Source of the DNA: Paraconiothyrium sp. Pb-2020
Taxonomy: Eukaryota; Ascomycota; Dothideomycetes; Pleosporales; Didymosphaeriaceae
Assembly (NCBI GenBank): GCA_022419385.1
Contig: JAJUBI010000006.1
Span: 2,728,001 to 2,792,000, forward strand
Direction: 5' to 3'
DNA length: 64,000 nucleotides
The position numbers and the translations under genes are program-made. Below, in pieces: positions 1 through 11,852 of the stretch (positions within the stretch are counted from its first letter, which is position 1; every line of letters begins with the position of its first letter). Under the pieces are notes generated by a model. That model searched no databases and was not told where the DNA came from. It was given only the letters and a program-made list of their open reading frames with translations.

Positions 1-3000
1 CTACCGCATTGTGATAACAATATGAATCCTTCGTAATACCGTAAAGATAAGGGACGAGGTTCCCCCTACTTGCCATGCTCCCTTTCTCCTGCTTTTCGTA
101 GCTAGAGAATATTGTTCCATATAACAGTTACATGCCCCATCACATGTCCATTATGCTATGAGCATACATAGTGCTCTGCAAAGGAAGCTGTTCGACATAC
201 CGACACAAACCTTGTAGATGGCCCCTTTCGATATATAACTTGGCTATTCCGGTCCATCGAAGCAGCAGGGCTGAACGAGTCAGGCTGAGCACTCGCGGCC
301 ATGACTGAAAGTTTCACTTCAATACATTCGTGTTCGCACAGCAGAGCAAGAGCTCAGAATGAAGATAACAAAGTGGCGACAGGCTGTGTCCGACGAAACT
401 ATTGGGAGCTGCAGAACATCATGACTTTCGTATGTGATTCTAAATTTGGCTTGGTCAAGTTGGTTTACGATCATGAATGTCGAAGCGAAATACGAGTCCT
501 TGCGGGTAGTGCAGTATATGGGGGCGTCGCTAAGCGAAAGGTTGGGGCGCAGCGAGCGTGCGGCTGCAAGAGAGGAAAATCTGAGATCGCTCAACATTTG
601 GTCGGAGAAATTGTTAGGAAAGTCCAAACTTCGACGTGCGAGTAACGGAATCATATCTCAAGGTTAGCGTACGATTGACAATTAGACTGGTGCACATCAT
701 CAGCCCTACCCTTTGTATGTACAGGCAGCGAGGCATCCGAAAGCTTTGCACGACTCAGGACGGCTCGAGAGGACCCACAGCCGTAGCTACCCGTCGCAAG
801 TTTTCTACCCCATCAAGCCCTGCCGGACATCGGGGACGTTCGTTGGCATCGCGACCTGAAACACCACCTCCGACGGCCCATTCCTACCTACAAATCTATC
901 TCTGGCACACGGAGCATTCTACCCGTGGCGCTAGCGCCACCGTGCGCGCAGACACCAGATTCTTATCTGATTGAGGAAGATATTCAGGATCGCGCGTCGA
1001 TGGCGTCCGTATCAAGCGGCCAACGTTGTTGACATGAGAGGTTTTCTGAGGCCGAACGCTGAAACAGGAAAGGATGGGTGAGACTCCCGACTCTTTACGG
1101 GCTAGATTCCTTCTTGACAGGGGCGCTCAGATCGCGGGCGAAGCGGCGCGCTGCTGATGTGAGTGTTTGCTGCAGGTACGCTGGCCCGATCAGTCTCGGG
1201 CAAAGCAGTAGTTTGCGTCTTGCGCTGTTAGTCGCGTGAGCGTCTTCTCTATAGTACTTAGATCACGATGAGCGAGTTGTGGTTTTGCAGTGCCAAGTAT
1301 ACCATGACATGCTGGTGTCGACTTGTGGAGGCTTTGTGCAGCGAAGAACGAGGCTGGGGCCGTTCTTGAAGGTTCACCTGAAGTGCTGTGGATTGCGATG
1401 TGCGATTTGCGATTTGCGGGGATGCGAGGGTCCTGCTAATTTTGGCCCCGTTACGGTCGTAAATTTCCCCCAGAAAGGGCAAAACGAGTATTGAACTGGC
1501 CCCAAATCACCACTTGCGTTGGATTCGTGCATGGAGGTGTATCCAAATGGTGGTTTTTCAGAGACTTGCAGATTATTTGTCGAATAGAATCACTGAGGTT
1601 CCTAGAACGAAGGCAGATGGTGGGGGCTGTGCCGTCTGGCTCCAATGGTGAGCTTCTTACACCGAGAACTCGCATTGGCCGCATTGAGAACGATAGTAGA
1701 AGGCTCTGGGGCGAGAACCAGATCGGGGGCTGCGCAAAGTAATAGCGACATATTTCAGTGGTGGAAATGTTCGCGAGCTACAGTGAGCAGGAGATACGGA
1801 GCAGGAGGTTCGTGCAAGATGTTGACTTATTGGGGTCGACAACAATGCTGTACAACGCCCAGATATGCCATGCATGGTCATGATTATTTTCCTACCCCAG
1901 ATTGCTTGCGGCCTTCGGAACTGTCTAATCGGAGGAGTTTGCCCGACATCACGGACGCTTCTGGTCCGTTGACAATGCTCCACATTTTCTCGTATTGAGT
2001 GGTTGCATGCCGGTGAGCAGTACTTTCTTTCAAGAACACCAGTACATGGGAAGGTCCGGGCCTGTTGAAGTGAAGCCGTTCGCATAACGAGCCTTGCACC
2101 TTGGGAATGGCGTGTAGATCGCACACTGCGCATACGAGGTGCCTGCAGGGTGCAGGAACGCCTGGTTCTTCGATGGTATATGTTTCGAGATTCACCTCAC
2201 TCCTGGGGCTACATGTCCCCCTTGTGGACCGTAGCCAAACGGCCCTCAGTTATCACTTGGTGGAGGTGTCTCCTGCATCGCCTTTTTATACGTTGTAGAC
2301 TGCGCTATCCGTATAGTATACATGCGAAATGAGTTCGAGCCCCCGGCCCCCCTCCTTTTTGTTTATTATTTGAAGTCGTCGCTACATGTGTGTCCCGATA
2401 TTGCCGGCTAGTGACCTGTTCGGGCGGGGCGGAAGACTTGTTATGGCCAGGTTCCGTAGGGGGCCTCGCAGACAACATAGTTCCACGGTGGTCGCCATCA
2501 CCGAGTCCAGCAGAGCGGTATAGTAGAAGGCCTACAACTTCGAGCAATATTGTGGCACGACTTAAGTGGCAAGTGATGCTACTAGTCGCATTGCTGATGT
2601 GCACATTCGGCAGGAGACACCTCCAGGAAATGAAATCGACAAAGCGGAAATGAGGTCAGATGAGGATTGCGTAAACCGAGCATCAAAAGCCACATGTCTG
2701 GCTGGATGTAGTGAAGTCTTGCAAGAATCGGTAGGACTGCGCGCTCGTGCGGTAGCTGCCTGCTAGCTTGATCATTGTCTGCGCGTCTGTTACTGCTCTG
2801 GAAGCTTCGAACAGGCGTCCAACGCCGCTCGTAGAATTCTGGCCGCGGCGGCGAGCCTGCGTGACCGAGGGGACGTTGCGCAGGAGAGAGGTCTCAGATG
2901 AGACGGAGTCGACGGACTTCGGGGACACCTGTTCTGGGTGTACGAGAGGTCCATTAAGCGACACGTGCTCCAGGTGCTCCAAGGAGCCCATGCTGGCAAA

Positions 3001-3926
3001 AGCTTGATCAAGAGCCGCACGCACGCACGTCCAAGGGCCCCCATGCAGCGATCGTGCTGGTGCCATGGTGCGGGCGTCGCTGTTGCTGTGGGCATGCGGC
3101 ACTGCCGCACCGGAAAAAGGTCGACACGCTGAGTTTCCCCTTGTGGACCGACGGCGACTGCGCCGCCACCCGCTCCCTACGAGCACCATGCGCCTGCTCC
3201 CTAACACTTCCTAACGCTCTCGCTAGCCATGTACAATCCCGGCACCACACCGCTGACGTGCGCCAGCACTCGATCCCCTAGCGATGCGAAAGCTCCCTGT
3301 TTTGTGTATGCGCAGTCATCCCTCATCCCTCAATGTCGCGGCCGCTCGTGGCTGGCGTCGTGTGTGGAAGCGCCCAGGCAAGCTCCTCCCGCCCGGCAAC
3401 CGCCCTGGATTGGCGCATCTGGCCGCCGTCATGTAGCAGTGCCTCCTTCTGCTCGTGGGTCGTGGACGGACCAGCAGCAAATTTAAGCTCATGGCCCACT
3501 TCCAGCGACCGTGGAGGTCGGTGCTGGGCCTGGGGTATCCATCTCGGGGACTTGGCCGCCTAGGAGCGCCGTCAGAATCAGCCTTCCTCTGGTGGGCAGC
3601 CTCAGCGTATATACCCTCCCTTCTCACGCGTTTCATCTTTCTCGGCACACAGAGCTCTTCGTTCCTTTCTATTCCTGTCAGCGACCGGGGTGCTACTAGC
3701 TACTATTCTCCACATTCTGAGCCCAGCTCCAAGTGTACACTACCGACTTCCGACTTCACGAGGCTATACAAGCCCGATACGGGTATCGGCCTGCACTTTA
3801 CAGACCCTCAAACATACCATAAGTTCTGCCAGTCCGCTACTTCACAGTCCCTACAGCAATCTCCGGATCTACGGACAACAGCACTGGGCAGCTCTACTCG
3901 ACTCCATTTAGCATCACAACACAACA
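1..3926. other. Gene-free stretch upstream of the first regulator
   Basis: No convincing gene is visible here. Open frames up to about 174 codons exist on both strands (for example 2683-3207 on the minus strand), but they are Arg/Ser-rich, overlap one another, and resemble no family I know. The last 900 bases become rich in C and T, as fungal promoters and 5' leaders often are. They probably include the promoter and leader of the gene starting at 3927. Confidence 0.5.
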
Positions 3927-5778
3927 ATGGACGCAGACAGACGGCTCGTCAAGGCTCTGGAGGCCGCCAACGATGCACTGCAACACCTTTCCATGTCACC
4001 GGACTTCGCATGCCTGGACTGCACACACATCGACCGTCTTCTTGCTAGGGTAGTCGACCTGCCGACGGAGGGAAACCAGAGGAACAGCAGGCGCAACCTT
4101 TTGGTCATACGCCAATGGATGATCACAGAAGGACCCGGTGTGGTACTGCTGGAGGTGCTTGGACAGCTATACTGGCGATTGGGCGAACTCAACGCGAAGC
4201 AGTTTGAAAAGTTCAAGACCACACTACAGGCACAGCAGCCCTACCTGGCCCTTATCCAGGATACTGGTGCAGTTACACTTGTGATCCAGCGGATCCGGCA
4301 CATTCAAAGATCGAAGGCGGATGCTTGCCAGGACTTTCTATGTGAGCTCTCAGACTTGACGGGTGCAAAGGGTAAGCATATACCATCGGAGCTTAAAGGT
4401 CAATATTGATTGGGTCTAGTTGATTCACCAATGGCAGACATGGATGTCACGCGAGCAAGGTCAAGCAGCCCGTTCTCGCCTGGGCACTCTGCACACCACT
4501 CGGTTCATTCTTTCGATAGCTCGGCTTCCCAAGAAGAGGCATACACAAGCTTGGTCAAGTATGTGCCTGACAGCAGCCTTTTTGGTGGAGACATCGAACA
4601 GCTTCTGTTCGATTTCTTTGTCAACGGCATCTGCCCTGGCCGCACTACTGCAACCCAGACCAACACCTACCTTTCACTTCTTCAGACCGCCAACATTTGT
4701 GAGAGCACCAAGTATGCTCTCTTGAGCCTTAGCGCTACTTACCTCCGCGAATACCTTCACTCAGATAAGGAGCGTTACCACCAGGCTGAGCTTTACTACT
4801 CTGGCCAGGCTTTCCAGGCCCTTGGCCAGCAGATCAGCAACGGCGAAAACTATGACGCTGCTCTTGCCACAGCCATGCTGCTTATGCATCATGGTGCCAT
4901 CAACGACTCGGATGAGACGAGCCTGTGCTGGTCTGTCCACGCCAACATCTTCGACATCATTCCATCCGAGTTCATCGACCACGCATCAGAGCCAGCTCTC
5001 TACATGCGCACTCAGCTCGTGCTAGCACGTACTGGTCAACCCGCATATACGCTCGAAAATGCCCCCTTGCCTCAGTCTCTGGAGGCCAACAACTGGCTAG
5101 ACGGCATGCAGAATGGGGATGCGCAAAAGATCTGCAGCATTCTGGGAATGTCCCCTCAACTCGTCTTCTTCATCTCTTCCATCAACTCGCTAGCGACCGA
5201 GAACGGACCGAACAAGCACATGTACGCGCAAGTGCTGGAGACACAGCTGCAGAACCTCAGGCAATGGACCCCGGAACCTCAAGGCGATGGACGTGACATC
5301 ATCCTCGCTACTGCAGAGTCTTTCAGGCTCGCCGCACTTATCTACTTGCGGTGTCGTCTGTATGGGTAAGTCGACGTTCTGTCATATTGCGTGGCACACA
5401 TATTCTGACAATAGTGACAGTCTGACGCGCTTCAACCCCATGATTATGGAGCTCAACGATGCGCTGACCCAAGTCATCCTCTCCCTTCCTGTCAAGGGAC
5501 ATCTCTACACTGCGATCTATCCTGTTTGGCCTGTCTTCGTCGCCGCCGTCACTGCCAACTCCGACAAGCGTGACTGCATCTACCAGCGCGTCGTGCCGAT
5601 CCGCGAAGGCGACAAGAACACTCTACCTGCCGTCCTCAAACGTGTCTCAGGCATGCGGATCTGGCTTGCGAAGCAGGATCCAGCCTCGCTGCTTCGCGAT
5701 GGCTGGGGGGACGAAATGCTACTCCCAAGCAGCAGCACCACTGCGGTGTCAGCCAATCGCCTCTTGTGCCTCGGCTAG
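3927..5778 (+). CDS. Fungal_trans_2-type regulator without a zinc cluster
   Basis: Three exons, 3927-4371, 4420-5365 and 5421-5778, give 582 residues. The introns are 48 and 55 nt (GTAAGC...TAG and GTAAGT...CAG) and phases agree at both junctions. The C-terminal 400 residues are helical and resemble the fungal-specific transcription factor domain of the Fungal_trans_2 type: acidic and aromatic helices, and a segment reading LTRFNPMIMELNDAL after the second intron. The first 148 residues contain only one Cys pair (ACLDC), so the usual Zn2Cys6 binuclear cluster is absent. A short Ser/His-rich linker follows residue 150. With no DNA-binding domain it may act as a co-regulator, or its zinc cluster may have been lost. 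Exon 1 could instead be a separate 160-residue gene ending at 4409, because read-through of the intron reaches a stop there. The joined model is preferred because the splice phases fit. Confidence 0.65.
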
Positions 5779-6824
5779 ACTTCCTTCACCTTCACCTTCA
5801 CCTTTCAATTTTTCTTCGATTCGCTGTCCATATCTTTGTCTCCTTCTGTTTATACCCCCACAACTGCATTGAGCGTTGTTTTTATCACGATTGCATATGT
5901 GCTTCGGCACCGGTGTTGGTGGCTTTCTCCGCATTTTCATGGCTCCTGCATATCAAGCGATTTCCAAAAATTTCTTACACGTATAGATTGACGAGGCTGT
6001 CATGGCCAGGACTTAATGAGGACTGGAAAAGGGCTCTCATTGTATATGACTGTGGCTGCATTCTAGGCTGTACATATTCTTCTGCCTATAATATTCTTCA
6101 TACCTCTCACAAGTTGCACTCCATCTCTATGAAATTCTCAGCTTGCCATCGGGGATCATTGAGCTTACGATGGCGATCGGCGAACTGCTGTTCAACCGGC
6201 TAAAAATCAACATGACATCGGATCGCGATCTCCGAAGCCTTCTCCGAGTCTGTCTCTTCACTAACAGTACATACGCAACATTGGCGCTGGCGCACACATG
6301 ATCGCACAACGCCATCATCAGCCTTACACATACCGTACAGCACAGCTACCACATTGCATCAGCATCGCCCATGACCAAAACTGAAAGAGGCATTTGTGCA
6401 CACGCGACACTCGCAGAAAAGCGGAGACAGCCCCAAAATACACGTTGGCGAGCAGACGGTAGCTAGCGCATGCAGGATCCCCGACGCGAGCAGGGAGTCG
6501 GGATTTCCGTCTTACTGCTTTGGGTGAAGGGCAAGGCTGACGGCTGTTGATGACGATTCGGAGCAGTTCACGGAAGCTGGTAAGGCCGTGAGGTGACTGG
6601 ATACCGACTCTAACTTCAGTCCACTCCTGTTTCTCAAAGGTACGCGGCCCTTTTGACTGGGTTCTCTTTGCAATGGGCCGCGCCTCTGACCGGCTTGGTG
6701 AGTATTGAACGCCCTTACCCTGAGAGCGTTACTCCAAGACTGCACTGAGAAGAACAACCGGATAAGTGACAATGTTATTTCATTCTAAATTTGAGACGAT
6801 TTATAACTTCATCCCTCTCACATG
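5779..6824. other. Convergent intergenic region
   Basis: This lies between the stop of the plus-strand regulator and the stop of the minus-strand MFS gene, so it should hold both 3' ends. A short run of CCTTCA hexamers starts at about 5782. No gene was recognised. Confidence 0.5.
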
Positions 6825-8301
6825 TTACGTTGCTTTCGCCTTGCTTTTGCGTACGATTTCGGTCCCTGGTGGCACCTTCAGTCCGCCGAAAACCAGCGCG
6901 CATACTGCAATCATGCCGGCAGCACCCGCCGCATACGCAGTCTCCCGCCCGGCCCACCAGTACAGCGAACAGAAAATCAGGGGTCCAAGGGAGCGGCCGA
7001 TTTGTCCTAGGATTATATTAGCAACCAAATCCAAGCAGCACTCTGAAGAGAGGCACGTACCAAAACTCCGATGGTTTCCGAGCTTTCCTCCTCTTTCGCC
7101 TGCGCTCGCTTCGAAACTGCTCAAACTGTTCAAGCCCGTGACCACAGTTGCACTTGTGACGGCTAGCAGAGCCGCAGCTGCATATAAACCCTTCTGAGTC
7201 TCTACACGACCGAGCAGGAAAAACGCGACCGTACAGCTGACGACGCCCATTTGGACGACCTTGAGGGGGTGCGTGCGTCGTACGACCGAGCCTTGCAGCA
7301 GCGATGCAATGAGACCGATGAAGCCGAGAAGTCGGCCTGTGTCCTTGGATCCGTAGGAAAAGAGATCGTACGTCATGAAAGGGAGGGAGAACTCCATACC
7401 AGAGAAGAAGAGGATGAAGAAGAAGTGCGTCGCGTTGAGGAGGGTATGCGAGTTTGTGCGCACGCGAAGCTTTTCCTCTTCCTTCTTCACCCCGCTCCCG
7501 TTCGGCTTTTCGTTCTCTACTTGGTTGGACGTTGGCAATGTCTCCGGAAGGCAGAAGTACAAGTACGCTGTCTCTGTCACAATGAGGAAAAGTGAAAACC
7601 CTGCCGCAGTCGCAAACGGGTTCTCCTTCACGCTCTGGATGCTCGACAGCCACGCTCCCAGCGTCGGTCCAAATGTAAATGCGATGCTAAAGCACGCGCC
7701 GACCAGCGCCATGGTGGCCCCGCGCTGACTCTCGTCACTGATGTCTGTCGCAATCGCCATTGCCAATTGTACGTTCCCCTCGCTCAGTCCGCCCACGACC
7801 CTGCTTGCCAAAAATGTACGGAAGTCGGTCGCTGCGACCCACAGCGCTACACTGAGCACGTTGCCCGTCATAGACCATAGCAGCGCTGTACGGCGGCCGT
7901 AGCGGTCGGAGAGCGTGCCGATAATAGGCGAAGCGATGGCTTGGAGGAAGGAGAAAAGCGAACCGAGGGCACCACCAAGGAGGACGATGTCGTACCGATC
8001 GTTGATGGGTTTGGCGAACGAGTTCTTGTACGCGTTCAAGCCGGCGAGGATGCGCGCGAGCAGGGTGGGCTCGGCGTGGTTCTGCGCGGACTCATGGTCG
8101 CGGTAGAATTCGAGGAGCTTAGGGAAGAGAGGAAGAATGAATGTGAAGGATATCTGTGGCACATGATTGTGAGTTTCTGTTCGGGTATACTGGACGGTTG
8201 TGCAAACGATGCGAGTGACGTACCAGGTCCAGAAGCAGTGAGATGAAGAGCACGCGCAGCACCTTCTTGCGCAGCGTCGGGGGAACAGGCGTGGAAGACA
8301 T
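6825..8301 (-). CDS. MFS transporter, MFSD10/TetA-like
   Basis: Exons on the minus strand are 8301-8224, 8153-7061 and 7006-6825, giving 450 residues. The introns are 70 nt (GTACGT...CAG) and 54 nt (GTACGT...TAG), and both joins restore family-typical sequence (LLLDL-ISFTFILP and NHRSFG-QIGRSLGPL). The protein has about 12 hydrophobic segments and the major facilitator motif A, GTLSDRYGRRTALLW, at about residues 105-118. A charged cytoplasmic loop rich in Lys and Glu lies near residue 260. The family resembles vertebrate MFSD10 and bacterial tetracycline antiporters, which are proton-coupled exporters of organic anions or drugs. The substrate here cannot be read from sequence. The ATG at 8301 was chosen because it directly precedes the conserved first membrane helix; upstream in-frame codons are not family-like. 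Confidence 0.88.
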
Positions 8302-9064
8302 GTTGTATATGAGCCAAATGTGTTTGCAAATCCAGCGAAGAAGCTCGCAACGAGCAGCTCGCGCAATATACACGGCAGAGGCGGAAGCTCAGCTCGTAAA
8401 CGCAGAGGTAACACGTATGCAACCGGAATTCGAAAGAGGAAACAAAAGGTTCAGCTCAGCTGGGCGGGAGCCATCGAATGCAAATATAAATACAAATACG
8501 GTGCTCGTCACAATAGCTCGCTTGACCGTCTTGGACGCGCGACGCGGCGCTGGATGAGCTAGATATTATATTCGTGCATCGGCCATTCGACGATGAAACA
8601 GACGAATTGCACGTCTCCTGAGCGCCCCACGAAGCCCGCAAACGGCGCGCTGCTAGCGTGGCAGCGACTATGTGAAACAAACCTGAGGCTCGCACAATGT
8701 TAGCCCTGGGATTGTTGTTTCGAAACAGCAGAAATCCTTCGTCCTTTCGGATGGCGGCGCTTCTCTGTTGCCGCTTTGTTTGGTGACGAAGGTGAAGAGT
8801 GTTTGGTGGGGCGCGAGAACCGAGGCACGGTGCGTGCTGACGCTGAAACCTTCCCCCGATCATCACGGAACATGGAATAGCCGTGGTTCTAGCCGGAGAA
8901 GTCAAGAGCTCAGATCGGCAAGCTGGCATCTTTCATGGCCGAATTGGGGTGGTAACTGCATACGAGCATACACGAGATTGAGTGGCTTCTAATGGCCTTG
9001 TGTTCAGATGCGTGACTGGTCGATAGCCAGCGGCAATCGCGAAGATGGCGCCTCCCCCTATACA
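8302..9064. other. Intergenic, minus-strand tandem genes
   Basis: This lies between the MFS gene start and the stop of the next minus-strand gene. It should hold the MFS promoter and the downstream end of the H3-mimic gene. No further gene was recognised. Confidence 0.45.
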
Positions 9065-10666
9065 TCAACGCCCATAAGCATCCCTTCTAAAAGCATCCCA
9101 CTCCGTCTGCAGATCACCAGTCTGGGGTGAGCCTGCCATTCTCCCACCGTAGAATTCCAGATCGCCGAGACCCGGCACGTTCCTCAACACGCCCGTCAAG
9201 TCGCCAGAGGCACCCTCGATGAACCTGAACTCGCCTGTACAGCCCGATCCGAACTTCAGCTCGCCCGTATCGTCATTGCGCATGCGCCATCCAACCGAGA
9301 AAGGCTGGTACAACGCCGTGGGAGTCGGTCCTGGATCCATCTTGATCGTGAAGCTAAGAGCGCCAGCGTTTATGGTTGACCACCAGACATCGCGGGCGGC
9401 GTCGCGACGAATGACCATGTAAGCTCGCTCGTTGTCAACTGACAACTCGTAGGTACCACTCACGACGATAGTACCAGTCGGTCCTCGCTCGGTCAACCAG
9501 GTGGAAGTTGGTGCACGACCACCTACCGACTTCCTTGCTGTTTGCTTAGTTCTAGGTTTGGGAGCCGACACATCTGTCAAACCACTCTCCTGCTCCGTCA
9601 AAGACGAGAAGTGCGGGGAACTAGTGGGTACGGCCTCGGTCCCATAGTGAGATGCAGCCCTCTTGCTCGCTGTTTGCTTAGTCTTGGGCGTGGAGACGGC
9701 AACGCCTGCTGAGTTGCTCTCCCGCTTGATCCGAGATGTTACGGGAGAAGACCTTGCTGCACCGGGTTCCTGCTTGATACAAGGTATGTTTGCCTTCACC
9801 TGCGAAGGGTTACGGGGCACCGCTGGTCGGGGATCAGGGGTAAGCATTGCTTGAGCAGCATTTGCTGCCTTCCTAGTTGATGTTGTCTTGACAGACTCAT
9901 GAAAGTCAGTATTTGAAGTTTCATTGGGCTATGTTGAACGTCTTTACCTTCTTTAGTGTAGGTATTCCGCATGCTGGTTCATCCATGCCACGCTTGCGCT
10001 TGACCTTCTGGCCAGTGTTGCCAACTTGCGCAAGACCCAACTGATTGAGCATGGGTAAACCGGCACCAATCGACACATTGACTATTAAAGTCAGCAGCAA
10101 TACAAACAAATTTTCTTCCAGACTTACCATTCACATTCATCCCCTGACTCAGAGGTAGCATCTGCGTGCCACTTCCCGCAACATTTGCAGCCTTTCCGGT
10201 TTTCGCATTCGGAACTCTACCAGTAGTGGCCTTCTTGATCTTCCTGTTCTCACCCTCCCACTCCTTCCTCAGCTCACCCTCAAGCTTCAAGATCCAGGCC
10301 GGCACCTCCAGCTTGAACTGATTCAGCGCGTTCAGCAACCGCACTTTCGCCACATTCTTGTCCTTCGTCCCGGGAAGTCCGTAGTGTATGAGTTGCGCCG
10401 CATACCTGGGCATCTTAGCAGTATATTCTATTTTTGACCATTGACGGTCCCACATGGACTTACCAGTGCCACACAGGGTCCTTTGCCGGAGTCGTTGGTG
10501 GACGCTTGCCGATATTGGAGTTAATGTTCGGGGCTGCTGGGCGAAGAAGGGCGGCAAGCTCAGCGATGCTGGCGCGTGTATGATGGTTTCCGTTGCCCGG
10601 ATCGGCGTAGAGCACGGAGCTGTAGAAGAAGTCGCCACGGCGCACGGGAGGCGCGAATGTAGCCAT
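9065..10666 (-). CDS. Nuclear protein with internal histone H3 tail mimics
   Basis: Exons on the minus strand are 10666-10464, 10405-10128, 10081-9948 and 9886-9065, giving 478 residues; all phases fit. Residues 1-160 form a mostly helical region containing a compact SAP-like segment (YAAQLIHYGLPGTKDKNVAK), then a long polar linker. The linker holds a basic NLS-like patch (KVKRKRG) and two SUMO-consensus sites (IKQE near 242, IKRE near 258). It also holds two copies of the histone H3 N-terminal tail: KTKQTASK at 273-280 and PRTKQTARKSVGGRAP at 316-331. The second matches H3 residues 2-16 except for Val at T11 and Arg at K14. The last 130 residues are rich in beta-strands and Gly and belong to no family I can name. 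The acceptor of intron 3 has an in-frame alternative (CATGAG instead of TCAAG), which would add three residues. A chromatin role is inferred, not shown. Confidence 0.75.
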
Positions 10667-11852
10667 CGCAAGGTCGAGGTCAAGCTTAAAGGAGTTGTTA
10701 GATCGCAATCTAACGTTGGGCTTGCGGGGTTTGGAAGAATTGGGGCATGCGGAAATTACTCCGTGACTTGGTTGAATAATTAGTGGGTGTGATCGCATAC
10801 ACCACCTCTAGGAACACTGATGTACGAGGCTGAAACTTATCCGAGCTCGTTTATTGAACAAGATCTTTTTCTTGACTATTCCCGGCGTTATCTAAAAACG
10901 TATAATGCATCACTGCCTGCACGGACGTCTTAACCTACACTTCACGCCGTCTTCTAGCTCTCTTCTCTGCCAAGCCTCAACATCGTCAATGAACCACGGA
11001 TCTATCCTTAATCTACCAACGTCCACGTCAATTACTCGTATAGCCCCTTCCAACCTGCCACTCGTTAGGCTGTAACACAACGGCGTCATATCGTCTGTTA
11101 CATATAAGACCATGCAAGAAGTCGTCGTCGACACGCCTCGAAAGTATCGCCAGCCGGCCGCCATACGAGGACCACTGCACCGGAGACTGGCCCATTCAAG
11201 TAGCCTTGAACGCTTTCGAAGAACTGAGGAAGGAGGCTAAGACGCAGACGGATCAGATCGCGCATGGTCAGTACGTGATATCTGAGCATCGTCTAAGAAT
11301 GCAAGTTGCCGGCATGGTCGCAGTCTTTCCGCCCTTCAACTAGTATCCCGGCATCATTACGCAGGTCATAGCTAGAGTCTGATACCACAAAGATGCTTTA
11401 TTCCGCAGTCCAACTGCGACCTCCTGAATCTTGGTGTGCTTGTAGCTGGCGGGTATGACTGGTCCATCAGCCCAGTTCGAATCTGTGGGAGAGCATTGGA
11501 GGCCTGGCAAACTCGTCAAGACCCGGTGAGACAGTTTCCTGGCACATTATGGGCCGAGCAGGCAGTAACCGTGGAGGGCGCATTGCGCAACTTCCTATCA
11601 ACGGCGCAAAGACAGCACGCCTCGACGATGTCGTCGGTTCTCTCGAGCTTGGCGAGTTTACTAAATGTGTTCTCCCTGGGCGGGACTCCTTCGCCGGTAA
11701 CGTGTAGGATCTTAGAAAGGCCAAAGGTGTCGAAGACTTATGTTGCTGGCGAATTAATGCACTCCGCCTGGATCATTGGCTAACTCATTATGTGGTTCTG
11801 TAGGTTGGGGTAGGTTATGGTATTGCGACAAAGAAGGATACTTGCTTGAATA
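10667..11852. other. Intergenic, possible gene remnant on minus strand
   Basis: Two overlapping minus-strand frames (11289-11098 and 11164-10910) encode protein-like sequence. The second ends in a stretch reading VIDVDVGRLRIDPWFIDDVE that looks protein-like. They are in different frames with no usable splice between them, so this may be a decayed gene. Nothing else is supported in this stretch. Confidence 0.25.

Noticed and set aside
2683..3207. Minus-strand 174-residue frame in the gene-free start of the window
   Set aside because: No family resemblance, no supporting introns, and it overlaps other frames of equal quality.
10910..11289. Two minus-strand frames that look like fragments of one protein
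   Set aside because: The frames overlap by 67 bases in different phases and cannot be spliced; kept only as a possible remnant.
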